Origin: Streptomyces aureus
Lineage (GTDB): Bacteria; Actinomycetota; Actinomycetes; Streptomycetales; Streptomycetaceae
Direction of reading: 5' to 3'
NCBI RefSeq assembly: GCF_000725495.1
Contig: NZ_JNZD01000015.1
Coordinates: 62,001 to 126,000 of the forward strand
DNA length: 64,000 nt
The stretch's first letter is position 1. Every line of letters starts with the position of its first letter. A program made the translations under genes and the position numbers. Of the stretch, positions 40,961 through 50,927 are shown piece after piece. The notes under the pieces are model-generated. The model saw only the letters and a program-made list of their open reading frames with translations, was not told the DNA's origin and did not search any database.

Positions 40961-41003
40961 CCGGCACCAGCCGTCAGTCAAGGACCGACCGGCACCAGCC
41001 GTC
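40959..41003. repeat. 17-bp direct duplication between sugB and sugC
   Basis: GACCGGCACCAGCCGTC occurs at 40959-40975 and 40987-41003. The first copy begins within the sugB stop codon. AAGGACCGACC also occurs twice (from 40980 and again at about 41017), and the second copy supplies the sugC ribosome binding site AAGGA. Confidence 0.8.
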
Positions 41004-41027
41004 CGCCGGCGACAAGAAGGACCGACC

Positions 41028-42233
41028 GTGGCAGAGATCGTTCTCGAAGGCATCACCAAGCGCTACCCAGACGGTGCGGTGGCGGTTAAGGACGTCAACC
41101 TCCGTGTCGAGGACGGCGAGTTCGTCATCCTCGTGGGACCCTCCGGCTGCGGCAAGTCCACCACCCTCAACATGATCGCCGGGCTGGAGGACATCACCGA
41201 GGGCACGCTCCTGATCGACGGTCAGATCGTCAACGACAGGACCCCCAGGGACCGCGACATCGCCATGGTCTTCCAGAGCTACGCCCTCTACCCGCACATG
41301 AGCGTGCGCGACAACATGGGATTCGCGCTGCGGCTGGCCAAGGTCGACAAGGCGACCATCCGCGAGAAGGTCGAAGAGGCCGCCCGTATCCTGGATCTGA
41401 CGGACCATCTGGAACGCAAGCCCGCCAACCTCTCCGGCGGCCAGCGCCAGCGCGTGGCCATGGGGCGCGCCATCGTCCGCAACCCCAAGGCGTTCCTGAT
41501 GGACGAACCCCTCTCCAACCTGGACGCCAAACTCCGCGTCCAGATGCGCACCCAGATCTCCCGCCTCCAGCAACGCCTCGGCAGCACCACGGTCTACGTC
41601 ACCCACGACCAGACCGAGGCCATGACCCTCGGCGACCGCGTGGTGGTCATGCGCGGCGGAGTCGTCCAGCAGATCGGCACCCCTCAGCACCTCTACGACC
41701 AGCCCGAGAACCTCTTCGTCGCCGGCTTCATCGGCTCACCCGCGATGAACTTCCTGCACGCCTCCGTCCAGGACGACCGCCTGCACACCTCCGTCGGCGA
41801 CTTCGACCTCGGCGACCGGCTGCGCCGCGCCCTGGAACGGCACGACGCCCCCCGCGACCTCATCGTCGGACTGCGCCCCGAAGCCTTCGAGGACGCCGCC
41901 CTCGTGGACCCGGCCAGAGCGGGATCCGGTACGGCCTTCAACGTGGACATCGACGTGGTCGAATCCCTGGGGTCCGACGTCTACGCCTACTTCACCGAGG
42001 ACGAGTGGCAGCCCACCGCCACCTCCGAACTCGCCGAGCTGGCCGCCGACTCGGGCACCACCGACACCGGCGCGGGCGGACACCAGATCGTCACCCGCCT
42101 CGCCGCCGCGACCCGGGTCCGCGAGGGCAGCCGCGCCCAACTCTGGGTGGACACAACGAAGATGCACATCTTCGACCCGGCTACCGGCGCCAACCTGACA
42201 CTCGCCGAGGAGCCCGGGCCTCGGGAGGGGTGA
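41028..42233 (+). CDS. sugC: Sugar ABC transporter ATPase (SugC/MsmK-like)
   Basis: This is a 401-residue ATP-binding subunit. It has Walker A GPSGCGKST (about 37-45), the Q-loop FQSYALYPHM, signature LSGGQRQR, Walker B AFLMDEPLSNLD and H-loop THDQTEAM. A C-terminal MalK-type OB/TOBE regulatory domain (about 240-400) follows. It starts at GTG 41028, with AAGGA seven bases upstream. Unlike many Streptomyces sugar importers, which share one multitasking MsiK ATPase encoded elsewhere, this operon has its own ATPase. That again fits the LpqY-SugABC type. The ATP-binding and signature motifs I can place are all present. Confidence 0.93.
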   Translation: MAEIVLEGITKRYPDGAVAVKDVNLRVEDGEFVILVGPSGCGKSTTLNMIAGLEDITEGTLLIDGQIVNDRTPRDRDIAMVFQSYALYPHMSVRDNMGFALRLAKVDKATIREKVEEAARILDLTDHLERKPANLSGGQRQRVAMGRAIVRNPKAFLMDEPLSNLDAKLRVQMRTQISRLQQRLGSTTVYVTHDQTEAMTLGDRVVVMRGGVVQQIGTPQHLYDQPENLFVAGFIGSPAMNFLHASVQDDRLHTSVGDFDLGDRLRRALERHDAPRDLIVGLRPEAFEDAALVDPARAGSGTAFNVDIDVVESLGSDVYAYFTEDEWQPTATSELAELAADSGTTDTGAGGHQIVTRLAAATRVREGSRAQLWVDTTKMHIFDPATGANLTLAEEPGPREG

Positions 42234-42326
42234 GTGGTCCCGTCGCGATGAGGAGGGGGCCCTTCCGCCGGAGGCCACCGACCGCCGGTCGGGACGCCGC
42301 CGCCCCGGACGCCGCCGCCCGGGACG

Positions 42327-42785
42327 TCAAGGTGCCGCGAGCGCTTCCGCCGTGTGCTCGCGCACCGCGATGCGGGCCAGCTTCGTCAGCATCATGCCGT
42401 TGCGGACCGCGACGATGTAGTCCACGGGGAGTCCGTGCATCCGGGTGCCGGGACCTCGCAGCGGGTGCCAGTCGAGGGTGAGGAGGGTGTGCTCGCCCCA
42501 GGGGAGCAGCTTCATCGCGATGCGGGCCGCACCGAAGGGATCCGCCTTCGCCTCCAGCTCCAGACGACGCCGCGGTTCGCACACACGGACCACGCAGATG
42601 TCGTCGAGGGTCAGCGGACCAGCACCGACACGGACCTTCAACCGGGCGCCCACCTCCGGCCAGTGCGGGTCGGCGGCGAGGACCTCCCGGGTGCCGGTCA
42701 CCCACTCCCCGTACCGGTGGCCGTCGGACAGCAGACGCCAGACCTCGGACGGCGAACTCAGGATCAGACGGCGGTTCCGGGCCAC
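42327..42785 (-). CDS. SRPBCC family protein
   Basis: This 152-residue protein of the START/Bet v1-like ligand-binding fold contains RRLILSSPSEVWRLLSDGHRY, EWVTGTREVLAADPHWPEVG and ARIAMKLLPWGEHTLLTLDW. Members bind hydrophobic ligands or act as cyclases, and related forms of unknown function are common. AGGAG lies seven bases before the GTG at 42785; the ATG or GTG choices further upstream give Arg-rich non-coding sequence. It converges with the sugC gene across a 93-base GC-rich spacer holding the duplicated element GGACGCCGCCGCCC. No partner gene is evident. Confidence 0.78.
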   Translation of the reverse strand: MARNRRLILSSPSEVWRLLSDGHRYGEWVTGTREVLAADPHWPEVGARLKVRVGAGPLTLDDICVVRVCEPRRRLELEAKADPFGAARIAMKLLPWGEHTLLTLDWHPLRGPGTRMHGLPVDYIVAVRNGMMLTKLARIAVREHTAEALAAP

Positions 42786-43236
42786 GATCACGCTCCTGGA
42801 CGACGGACGGCACAAGGACGCTTCCCGCCGGACGCCCCTCGCGACGAGGAGTTCGGCGGCGGCAGCGGGCACGCGGCGCCCGGCATGAGACCACGCCCCC
42901 TCCTCGGCCGACGGGTACGCACGACCGACCGCGGGGACATCCCGCCGCGGTCGCACACGTTCGGCTTCCAGCCTCGGGCCGGACGCCCGCCCCGCACAGT
43001 CCGGCGGGTCCGGACGGGTGAGCGGATTACCCGGGACGGTGCCGTCGGAGTCCTCAAGCGCCCCGGAAGGGGTGACCGCGGAGCCCTGCCCTGCGCGGGC
43101 CCCGCTCGGCGGGCACCACCGACGAGGTGACGCGGACGATCGGGCGTGCTGGGAAAGCGTGTGCGGCGAGGGGTGCTCCGTAGTACTCCTGGAGTGGTTC
43201 GAAGACCTGTCTGTCCGTTCTCACCTGGAGGCGTCG

Positions 43237-43584
43237 ATGTCCGTTCGCCGTGTCGTGCCCAACATCCAGTCCGACACCGCGGGGGAGAACAAGGACTTCT
43301 ACGGTCTGCTGGGGTTCGAGGAGGTCATGAACCACGGCTGGATCATGACCCTGGCCTCTCCGTCCGCTCCGGCGGCGCAGATCAGCTTCATGACCGACGA
43401 CGCGACGGCGCCGGTCGCGCCCGACTTGAGCGTCGAGGTGGACGACGTCGACGCGGCCTACGCGATCATGCGCGACAGCGGAGCGGAGATCGTGCACCCG
43501 CTGCAGGACGAGGAATGGGGGGTGCGCCGTTTCTTCGTCCGCGACCCGAACGGCAGGGTGGTCAACGTACTGGGCCACAGCTAG
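43237..43584 (+). CDS. VOC (glyoxalase/bleomycin-resistance-like) protein
   Basis: This 115-residue protein has the two beta-alpha-beta-beta-beta modules of the vicinal oxygen chelate fold: VRRVVPNIQSDTAGENKDFY, LSVEVDDVDAAYAIMRDSG and FFVRDPNGRVVNVLGH. Such proteins are metal-dependent lyases or dioxygenases, or bind and sequester drugs. I see only part of the usual metal-ligand set, so binding or an unknown reaction is possible. GGAG lies six bases before the ATG at 43237, which replaces a longer in-frame start at 43018. It stands alone. Confidence 0.87.
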   Translation: MSVRRVVPNIQSDTAGENKDFYGLLGFEEVMNHGWIMTLASPSAPAAQISFMTDDATAPVAPDLSVEVDDVDAAYAIMRDSGAEIVHPLQDEEWGVRRFFVRDPNGRVVNVLGHS

Positions 43585-43728
43585 CGCTCCGGCCGCGAAG
43601 GCCCACCGGGTCGCCGGTGCGCCGAACGGCCGGGCCTGGCGAGGAAATCCGGTAGCGGAGTCCGGGGCATGCCTGAGTCGGTGCGGTTTTCCGCAGTACC
43701 CATTGTGCTGTCCACCGATGCCCCTCTC

Positions 43729-45183
43729 CTAGGGCACGGTGAAGAGGACCTTGTCCTCGTCCGCGGCGGGGTCCGCCTGCTTGAGTCTGGCCCTGACGCT
43801 GGATCCGAGCTGGAGATCCAGGCCGTTGGTCGAGACGACCTTGGCCAGCACGGCTGGGTCGGCCAGGAACACTTTGCCCTCGCGCGGCCTGCCCCGCTCC
43901 GCGTCGGTGTCGATGACCGCGGCGTCGAACACCTCGCCCACGCGGTTCTTGAGCACCGCGGCCTCGGCCAGGTCCACGGTCTGCCGGTTCGCCAGGCCGC
44001 CCTTCCCCCGTGCCGTGTCGCACGGGAGGCAGGAAAGGGCGTCGAGCACCCAGTTCGGCGGGGCCTTGTCCGCGCACGCCATCACGCACAACTCACCGGT
44101 GTACCGGTCGACCAGGCGCCGCAGCGGAGCCGTGCAATGGGTGTACGAGGCCGCGATCGCTGCGTGCATCGTGTAAGCCGGCGTCTGGTTGTCGCGGAAG
44201 ACGGTGTACTCCGCCTTGAGCATCGTGCTCGTGGCCTCGGTGAGGAAGGCCATGTGCTGCTGGTTCCGGGGATCGAGCCTGCGGACCAGCGTGGCGTACG
44301 AGATGCCGGGCCGCCAGACGATGCCCAGGGCCTTCGCGATGTCGTGCAGGCGCTTGATCACGTTCTGATCGGCCTGCTCCTTCTGGGTCCGCAGGATTCC
44401 GGTGCCCGTGTCCAGCATGATCTGGGCCGCGGACATCCCGGTCATGAGGGAGATCTGCTCGTTCCAGCCCTCGACCGGCAGCGCCGCCACGTAGCGCAGC
44501 CGGAACGATCCGTCCTCGAGGGTGACCTCCTGGTTCGGCAGATTCACGGAGATGCCGCCGCGCGCGACTTCGACGGCCTCCCGCAGCTCGCCGATCTCGC
44601 GCAGCAGGGCGAGGGAATCCTCCGCCGTGCCGTTCTCGATGGCCTGCTGGGCGCCGGCGTAGTCGAGCTGGGCCCGACTTCGGATCGTGGCCCGGCTCAC
44701 GGAGGAGTCGGTCAGATTGCCGTGGGCGTCGAGGTCGTGCTGCCACAACAGGGCGGGGCGGTCCTTGTTCGGCAGCAGGCTGGCCGCGCCCTCGGAGAGG
44801 ACGGGCGGGTGCAGGGGCACCTTGAGGTCGGGGAAGTACAGCGTCTCGATCCTGTCGTGCGCCTCGATGTCCAGAGGGCTGCCCGCCCTGACGAAGGACG
44901 CCACGTCCGCGATGGCGTAGTACACGCGGTAGCCGCCACCGGACCGTCGTTCCAGGTGCATGGCCTGGTCGAGGTCCTTCGAGGTCGGCAGATCGATCGT
45001 GAAGAACGGCAGGTGGGTGGCGTCCTTGTCCGGCAAGCGCGCCTCACCCGCGGCCTTGTCGGCCGCTTTGAGTACGCGCTTGGGGAAGCTCAGCGGGACC
45101 TTCAGTTCCGCGCGGAGTTCCTCCAGCGCGGTGCGCAGAGCGTCCTGGGCCTCGGCAGACATGTGCATCGGGCGGGGTCGCAT
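43729..45183 (-). CDS. RNB-domain ribonuclease
   Basis: This 484-residue protein consists mainly of an RNase II-type catalytic domain: FTIDLPTSKDLDQAMHLE (near residue 62), YYAIADVASFV, TAPLRRLVDRY and a C-terminal part ending in a short S1-like strand region. The active-site stretch has D, D and D, but the fourth aspartate of E. coli RNase II is Gln here (DLDQA). This variant appears typical of the actinobacterial branch and does not rule out activity. The expected role is processive 3'-5' RNA degradation. The start is ATG 45183, with ATGs six and eight codons in as alternatives. It lies downstream of the Ku gene on the same strand. Confidence 0.9.
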   Translation of the reverse strand: MRPRPMHMSAEAQDALRTALEELRAELKVPLSFPKRVLKAADKAAGEARLPDKDATHLPFFTIDLPTSKDLDQAMHLERRSGGGYRVYYAIADVASFVRAGSPLDIEAHDRIETLYFPDLKVPLHPPVLSEGAASLLPNKDRPALLWQHDLDAHGNLTDSSVSRATIRSRAQLDYAGAQQAIENGTAEDSLALLREIGELREAVEVARGGISVNLPNQEVTLEDGSFRLRYVAALPVEGWNEQISLMTGMSAAQIMLDTGTGILRTQKEQADQNVIKRLHDIAKALGIVWRPGISYATLVRRLDPRNQQHMAFLTEATSTMLKAEYTVFRDNQTPAYTMHAAIAASYTHCTAPLRRLVDRYTGELCVMACADKAPPNWVLDALSCLPCDTARGKGGLANRQTVDLAEAAVLKNRVGEVFDAAVIDTDAERGRPREGKVFLADPAVLAKVVSTNGLDLQLGSSVRARLKQADPAADEDKVLFTVP

Positions 45184-45425
45184 GCCCCGAGCGTAGGGCG
45201 GCGATCACGAACCGGCGCGACGAGCGGGGCCGGGCGGCGGAGGGGACCAGGGCGCCGACGGCCACACGGGAAGGGGACCACGCCGGAGGGCGCGCGACGA
45301 CGCCTACGGCGCCTTGCCGCGTTGGCGAAGCGCTTGAATACGCCCGGCATGAGGACGCCCCTCCGCCATTCGATGCACCGCATCTGACGCCCCGCGCTGA
45401 TCCACCGGGGATTATGGGACAGCCC

Positions 45426-46373
45426 TCAGGCGCTGCGCCGGGGCTTGCGGGCCGTTGTCTTCTTGGCTGCTGCCTTCTTCGCTGGCTGCTTCTTCGCTGT
45501 TGCCGTCTTCGCGGGCGTCGTCTTCTTCGCCGCGGCCTTCTTGGCCGTGGTCTTCTTCTTGGGCATCTCGTGGACGGTGGCGTCGTCGCCGCGGGACTTG
45601 CGGGCCTTGTCCACGGATTCCTTGAGCGCCGCCATGAGGTCGACGATCTGCCCCGGGGCCTCCTCGGGCTCCTCGGCGGCGGGTGGCTCGCGGTGCTCTC
45701 GTTTCGCGTCGATGAGCTGTTCCACCGCCTCGGTGTAGCGGTCGGTGAACTCCTCGCCCTCCAGGTCGTCGCGGGTCAGCCGGTCGATGAGCTGTTCGGC
45801 CTGGGTGATCTCGGCGTCGGTGAGTTCGATGTCGTCCGGTCTCAGCTCGGCGGGGTCACGGATCTCGTCGGACCAGCGCATCGCGTGCAGGACGATGACG
45901 TTGTCGCGGACCCGGAGCAGGCCGAGGCGCTCGCGGCCGCTCCAGGCGTACTTCGCCACGGCCACCTTGGCGGACCGTTCCAGGGCCCGGCGCAGCAGGG
46001 TGTAGGGCTTGGCCGCGACCTTGCCGTCGGGCTGGAGGTAGTAGCCGTCGCCGATCTGGATCGGGTCGATGGAGTCCAGCGGCACGAACGCCTCGATCTC
46101 GATGGCCTTCGCGGTGGGCAGCGGGATCTCCCGCAGCTCCTCGTCGAGCACCGGGATGATCGTGTCCTTGCCCCACTGGTAGCCCTTGCCGATCTCGGAC
46201 TGGGCGACCTCGCGGTTCTCCAACTCGCAGATCTTGCGGCTGCGGACCCGGCCCATGTCCTGCAGGTGCACCTGGTGGAAGCGGATGGAGTGGTCCTCCC
46301 GGGCGCTGACGACATGGATGGGCACGGTGACCAGGCCGAACGAGATGGCGCCGGACCAGACGGTACGGGGCAT
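45426..46373 (-). CDS. ku: Ku protein (non-homologous end joining)
   Basis: This 315-residue bacterial Ku contains the DNA-encircling core (residues 1-255: WSGAISFGLVTVPIHVV, YYLQPDGKVAAKPYTLL and KVAVAKYAWSGRERLGLLR). A lysine/alanine-rich C-terminal tail of about 45 residues (KKTTAKKAAAKKTTPAK and similar) follows, which in bacterial Ku aids DNA binding and recruitment of LigD. GGAGG lies six bases before the ATG at 46373. No ligD gene is adjacent. It forms a homodimer that holds double-strand break ends. The tail is encoded by repetitive DNA and could vary in length between strains. Confidence 0.97.
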   Translation of the reverse strand: MPRTVWSGAISFGLVTVPIHVVSAREDHSIRFHQVHLQDMGRVRSRKICELENREVAQSEIGKGYQWGKDTIIPVLDEELREIPLPTAKAIEIEAFVPLDSIDPIQIGDGYYLQPDGKVAAKPYTLLRRALERSAKVAVAKYAWSGRERLGLLRVRDNVIVLHAMRWSDEIRDPAELRPDDIELTDAEITQAEQLIDRLTRDDLEGEEFTDRYTEAVEQLIDAKREHREPPAAEEPEEAPGQIVDLMAALKESVDKARKSRGDDATVHEMPKKKTTAKKAAAKKTTPAKTATAKKQPAKKAAAKKTTARKPRRSA

Positions 46374-46633
46374 GGAAGACCTCCGCGACGAGTCCCGAGG
46401 CCTTCAGCCTAGAAGCAGCCGTGGCGGCGGGCGCGGCGAGTTTTGGCTGGTGAACGGCTTCAGGGCGCCCGGCTGAGGCGGGACGGAGTGGAGTCCACGC
46501 GGAGGCGGGACCGCGGCCCCGGGATCAGGGGCGGCTGCCGGTGAAGTGGACCGAGGGACCCCAGCCGTTTTGGGCCCGGCCCAGGTACCCGTGGCACAGC
46601 GGCTTCTCTTGGGCTGAATGCGTGGCGCAAGTG

Positions 46634-46860
46634 CTACAGGAAGGGTTTGTGCAGCTCGACGCCGCGGGAAGTCACGGCAGCGAGTGCAACATCTGCGGCG
46701 TCATCGCTGGATCGGGCGATTCGGCGCAGCAGCTTGTCGATGGCCGGCTCCCGGGCAGGGGTCGGTCGGCGATGACGTTCTTCATGACGCGGGCGGAGAT
46801 CAGGCTGCCGGGGCGGGTGCCTTGGACTTGGCGACAGGGCACCCGCGGCCGACGAGAGGA
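46634..46860 (-). pseudogene. Possible frameshifted gene remnant
   Basis: On the minus strand one frame reads GTRPGSLISARVMKNVIADR and a second, one base off, continues REPAIDKLLRRIARSSDDA, then ADVALAAVTSRGVELHKPFL and a stop at 46634. Each part looks more coding-like than its alternatives, so this may be the end of a decayed gene with a one-base frameshift near 46770. I do not recognise the family, and no start or upstream part is visible. It could be chance in high-GC DNA. Confidence 0.3.
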
Positions 46861-46865
46861 CCCAC

Positions 46866-47717
46866 TCAGCTGTCCAGCCGGCGCCCTGCGAGCCAGGTGA
46901 CCATCTCGGGGTCGTGGTGGTCGAAGAACAGGGAGCTGCCGGTGTCGAGGGTGGCGATCTGGGCCATCTGCTCGTCGGTGAGCTCGAAGTCGAAGACGTC
47001 GAAGTTCTCGGCCATGCGCTCGGCGCGCACAGACTTGGGGATGGCGACGACGCCGCGCTGGGTGAGCCAGCGCAGCACGACCTGGGCGACGGACTTGCCG
47101 TACTCCTTGCCGATCTCGGCGAGCAGGGGGTTGGTGAACAGGTCGTTCTTGCCCTCGGCGAAGCCGCCCCAGGACTGGATCTGCACCCCGTGCTCGCGCA
47201 TGAGGTCCTGGTAGTCGGCGCGCTGGAAGAAGGGGTGGGTCTCGATCTGGTTGACCTGCGGGGTGATCTCGTTGTTGAGGATCAGGTCGATCAGCCGGTC
47301 GGGATAGAAGTTGGCGACGCCGATCGCCTTCGTCGCGCCTTCGCGGTTGAGGGCCTCCATGGCGCGCCACTGGCCGTAGACGTCGCCGAAGGGCTGGTGC
47401 ATCAGGTACAGGTCGAGGTGGTCCAGGCCCAGCTTGGCGAGCGACGTCTCGAACGCGCGGCGGGTGTTGTCCTGGGCGGGGGCGTCCTGGACCCACAGCT
47501 TGGTGGTGACGAACAGCTCCTCGCGCGCGATACCGCTGGAGGCGATGGCGCGGCCTACGGCTTCTTCGTTGCCGTAGGCGGCGGCGGTGTCCAGTAGGCG
47601 GTAGCCGGCGGCCAGGGCTTCGGAGACGGCGCGCTCGGTGTCCTCGGCGGGGATCTGGTAGACGCCGAAGCCGAGCAGCGGCATCTCGATGCCGTTGTTG
47701 AGGGTGACGGTCTGCAT
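46866..47717 (-). CDS. Aldo/keto reductase (2,5-diketogluconate reductase-like)
   Basis: This 283-residue TIM-barrel oxidoreductase has the AKR elements [16 protein letters not shown] and [17 protein letters not shown] (catalytic Asp and Tyr). It also has TKLWV (Lys), [12 protein letters not shown] (His), and the NADPH-binding region [19 protein letters not shown]. It is the last gene of a three-gene minus-strand operon with a zinc alcohol dehydrogenase (39-base gap) and a second AKR. The likely role is NADPH-dependent aldehyde or ketone reduction, perhaps detoxification of reactive carbonyls. ATG 47717 is the start, with a weak ribosome binding site. Confidence 0.93.
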   Translation of the reverse strand: MQTVTLNNGIEMPLLGFGVYQIPAEDTERAVSEALAAGYRLLDTAAAYGNEEAVGRAIASSGIAREELFVTTKLWVQDAPAQDNTRRAFETSLAKLGLDHLDLYLMHQPFGDVYGQWRAMEALNREGATKAIGVANFYPDRLIDLILNNEITPQVNQIETHPFFQRADYQDLMREHGVQIQSWGGFAEGKNDLFTNPLLAEIGKEYGKSVAQVVLRWLTQRGVVAIPKSVRAERMAENFDVFDFELTDEQMAQIATLDTGSSLFFDHHDPEMVTWLAGRRLDS

Positions 47718-47756
47718 GAGCGGGATGTCCTTCGCTGTGCGGGTGGGGGCGGGTGG

Positions 47757-48785
47757 TCAGAGGCGGATGAGAGCCTTGAGTACCTGGCGGTCGGCCATGG
47801 CCCGGTAGGCGTCCGGTGCCTGCTCGAGGGAGAAGGTCTGGTCGAAGACACGGCCGGGGGCGATCGTCCCGTCCAGGACGTCGGGCAGCAGCTGCTCGAT
47901 GTAGGCGCGGGCGGGGCCGGCGCCGCCGGTCAGGGTGATGTTGCGCATGAACTCGGCCGGGCCGATCGGTCCCTGCTCGTACTGGGGAACGCCCAGCCGG
48001 CTGATGGTGCCGCCGTCCAGGACCGCCCCGAGCGCGGTGTCGAGGGCCGGGCGGGTGCCGACGGCCTCGATGACCTTGTCCACACCGCCGGTCAGCTCGC
48101 GGATGCGGGCGATGCCCTCCTCGCCGCGCTCGGCGACCACGTCGGTGGCGCCGAACTCACGGCCCAGGCCGGTACGGGCCTCGTGGCGGCCGGCGAGCAC
48201 GATCCGCTCGGCGCCGAGCCGCTTGGCGGCCACCACCGCGCACAGGCCGACCGCGCCGTCCCCGACCACCAGCACCGCATCGCCGCGGCCGACGCCGGCG
48301 GTGACAGCACCGTGGTGGCCAGTGGTCATCACGTCGGACAGCGCCAGCAGCGACGGCAGCAGCGCGGAGTCGACGGCCACCGGCAGCTTCACCAGGGTGC
48401 CCTCGGCGTAGGGGACACGGACGGCTTCACCCTGACCGCCGTCGACGCCGTCGAAGCCGTACCGGCCGCCGTTGCGGCACGAGATGTGCAGGCCCTTGGC
48501 GCAGTAGTCGCAGGTGTTGTCGCTGTAGGTGAACGGGGCTACGACCAGATCACCGGCCTTCAGGCCGGTCACGTCCGCGCCTGTCTCCTCGATGACGCCG
48601 AGGAACTCGTGGCCCATGGGACGGCCCGTCTCGGCGGCAGGCATCGACTGGTAAGGCCACAGGTTGCTGCCGCACACACAGGACGCGACGACGCGCACCA
48701 CGGCGTCGGTTGGCTGGACGATCTTAGGGTCGGGCCGGCTTTCGACGCGGACGTCGCCGGCTCCGTACATCACTGCTGCACGCAT
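47757..48785 (-). CDS. Zinc-dependent alcohol dehydrogenase family protein
   Basis: This 342-residue MDR-superfamily enzyme has catalytic-zinc region VVASCVCGSNLWPY and MGHEFLGVIEETG, with a structural-zinc-like DNTCDYCAKGLHISC stretch. The nucleotide-binding motif is VLVVGDGAVGLCAV. A cluster of cysteines near residues 95-107 suits the zinc lobe. GGAG lies nine bases before the ATG at 48785. It is the middle gene of an oxidoreductase operon opposite an MmyB-type regulator. Substrates are unknown; NADPH-linked interconversion of alcohols and aldehydes with the neighbouring AKRs is plausible. Confidence 0.93.
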   Translation of the reverse strand: MRAAVMYGAGDVRVESRPDPKIVQPTDAVVRVVASCVCGSNLWPYQSMPAAETGRPMGHEFLGVIEETGADVTGLKAGDLVVAPFTYSDNTCDYCAKGLHISCRNGGRYGFDGVDGGQGEAVRVPYAEGTLVKLPVAVDSALLPSLLALSDVMTTGHHGAVTAGVGRGDAVLVVGDGAVGLCAVVAAKRLGAERIVLAGRHEARTGLGREFGATDVVAERGEEGIARIRELTGGVDKVIEAVGTRPALDTALGAVLDGGTISRLGVPQYEQGPIGPAEFMRNITLTGGAGPARAYIEQLLPDVLDGTIAPGRVFDQTFSLEQAPDAYRAMADRQVLKALIRL

Positions 48786-48833
48786 AAGGGTGTACTCCAG
48801 ACGGGGGTCGTGCTGCGGCCGGGACGACGGGTG

Positions 48834-49811
<978 letters not shown>

Positions 49812-50030
49812 CTCGCCCTCTTCCGCTCATGGGTCTCGCCTGGTCTTTCGCTCTTGCCCGCCCCGGCAGGTCGTGCCCGTCGCAGTCGGGGTGGCGGCGA
49901 AAGGGTCCGGCGTCTTCCTGATTCACCTTCGCCCGGATTGCTCGGGTGTGGCAGGGCGGGCTCTTCGGGGGTCATGACAGGGCCCCCCACGGCCCCGCGG
50001 AACGGGTGCCCATCGGGTGAGACTGGAGTC

Positions 50031-50927
50031 ATGGCATCCCAGAGCGCGAACAGCGAGGGCGCGGAGCTGGGCCGCTACCTGCGCGCCCGCCGCACCCAGA
50101 CCAGCCCCGAACACGTCGGCCTCACCATCGGGGCCGGCATCCGCCGCACCCCCGGCCTGCGCCGTGAGGAGCTGGCCACCCTCGCCGGCATCAGCATCGA
50201 CTACTACGTGCGGCTGGAACGCGGCAAGGAGACCCGCCCCAGCCCCGCCGTCCTCGACTCCCTCGCCCGCGCCCTGCACATGGACGACCAGGAACACCAG
50301 CACCTGCGCGAACTCGCCGCCCGCGCCGCCCGCTACGTCTCCGAGCCACCGCCCGCTCCCAGCCGCACCGTGCGCCCCCACCTGAAACTGCTGCTGGAAT
50401 CACTGCGTCCGAACCCCGCCTACGTCATCAGCCGCAGCATGGACATGCTCGCCTGGAACCCCGGCGGCCTCGCCCTGTACGCGGGCCTGGAGGACTGGCC
50501 GGTCAAGCACCGCAACCTCGCCCGCTACCTCTTCCTTCATCCTGCCGCGCGGAACCTTTTCGGCGACTGGGACCGCCAGATCACCGGCTGCGTCGCCCGG
50601 CTGCGCGCCGTAGCCGGTACCGCCCCCGATGCTCCTGACCTGACGAACCTTGTCGGTGAACTTCTCCTCAAGAGCCCCGACTTCGCCCGGCTGTGGGAGC
50701 GTTACGAGGTCACCGGCCGCAAGCCCGCGCAGAAGACCTTCAACCATCCCCGCGTCGGCACGATCACGCTGACCTCCCAGTCCATGCACCTGGAAGGCAC
50801 CCCTGGCCGGCGCATCGGCGTCTACACCGCCGAACCGGGCACACCCGACCACGACGCCATGCTGCTGCTCGACATGACCGCGCCCGTAGCCGCGCCCGGC
50901 CAGGAAATCCCACGCACATCGCTCTGA
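50031..50927 (+). CDS. Helix-turn-helix regulator with MmyB-like ligand-binding domain
   Basis: This 298-residue protein has an N-terminal Xre-type motif (TPGLRREELATLAGISIDYY, then RLERGKETRPSP) and a C-terminal MmyB-like domain (about 110-290: NPAYVISRSMDMLAWNPGG, NLARYLFLHPAARNLF, RVGTITLTSQSMHLEG). The latter is PAS-like and binds fatty acid in the archetype. ATG 50031 has GGAG only two bases upstream, so initiation may be leaderless or nearly so. It is divergent from the AKR-ADH-AKR operon, its likely target. Its 3' end overlaps by 106 bases the long tail of the opposite DUF6233 frame. Confidence 0.9.
   Translation: MASQSANSEGAELGRYLRARRTQTSPEHVGLTIGAGIRRTPGLRREELATLAGISIDYYVRLERGKETRPSPAVLDSLARALHMDDQEHQHLRELAARAARYVSEPPPAPSRTVRPHLKLLLESLRPNPAYVISRSMDMLAWNPGGLALYAGLEDWPVKHRNLARYLFLHPAARNLFGDWDRQITGCVARLRAVAGTAPDAPDLTNLVGELLLKSPDFARLWERYEVTGRKPAQKTFNHPRVGTITLTSQSMHLEGTPGRRIGVYTAEPGTPDHDAMLLLDMTAPVAAPGQEIPRTSL

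Noticed and set aside
43669..45387. A plus-strand open frame of 572 codons opposite the RNB nuclease
   Set aside because: Composition typical of an antisense frame and no start signal; the RNB domain is unambiguous.
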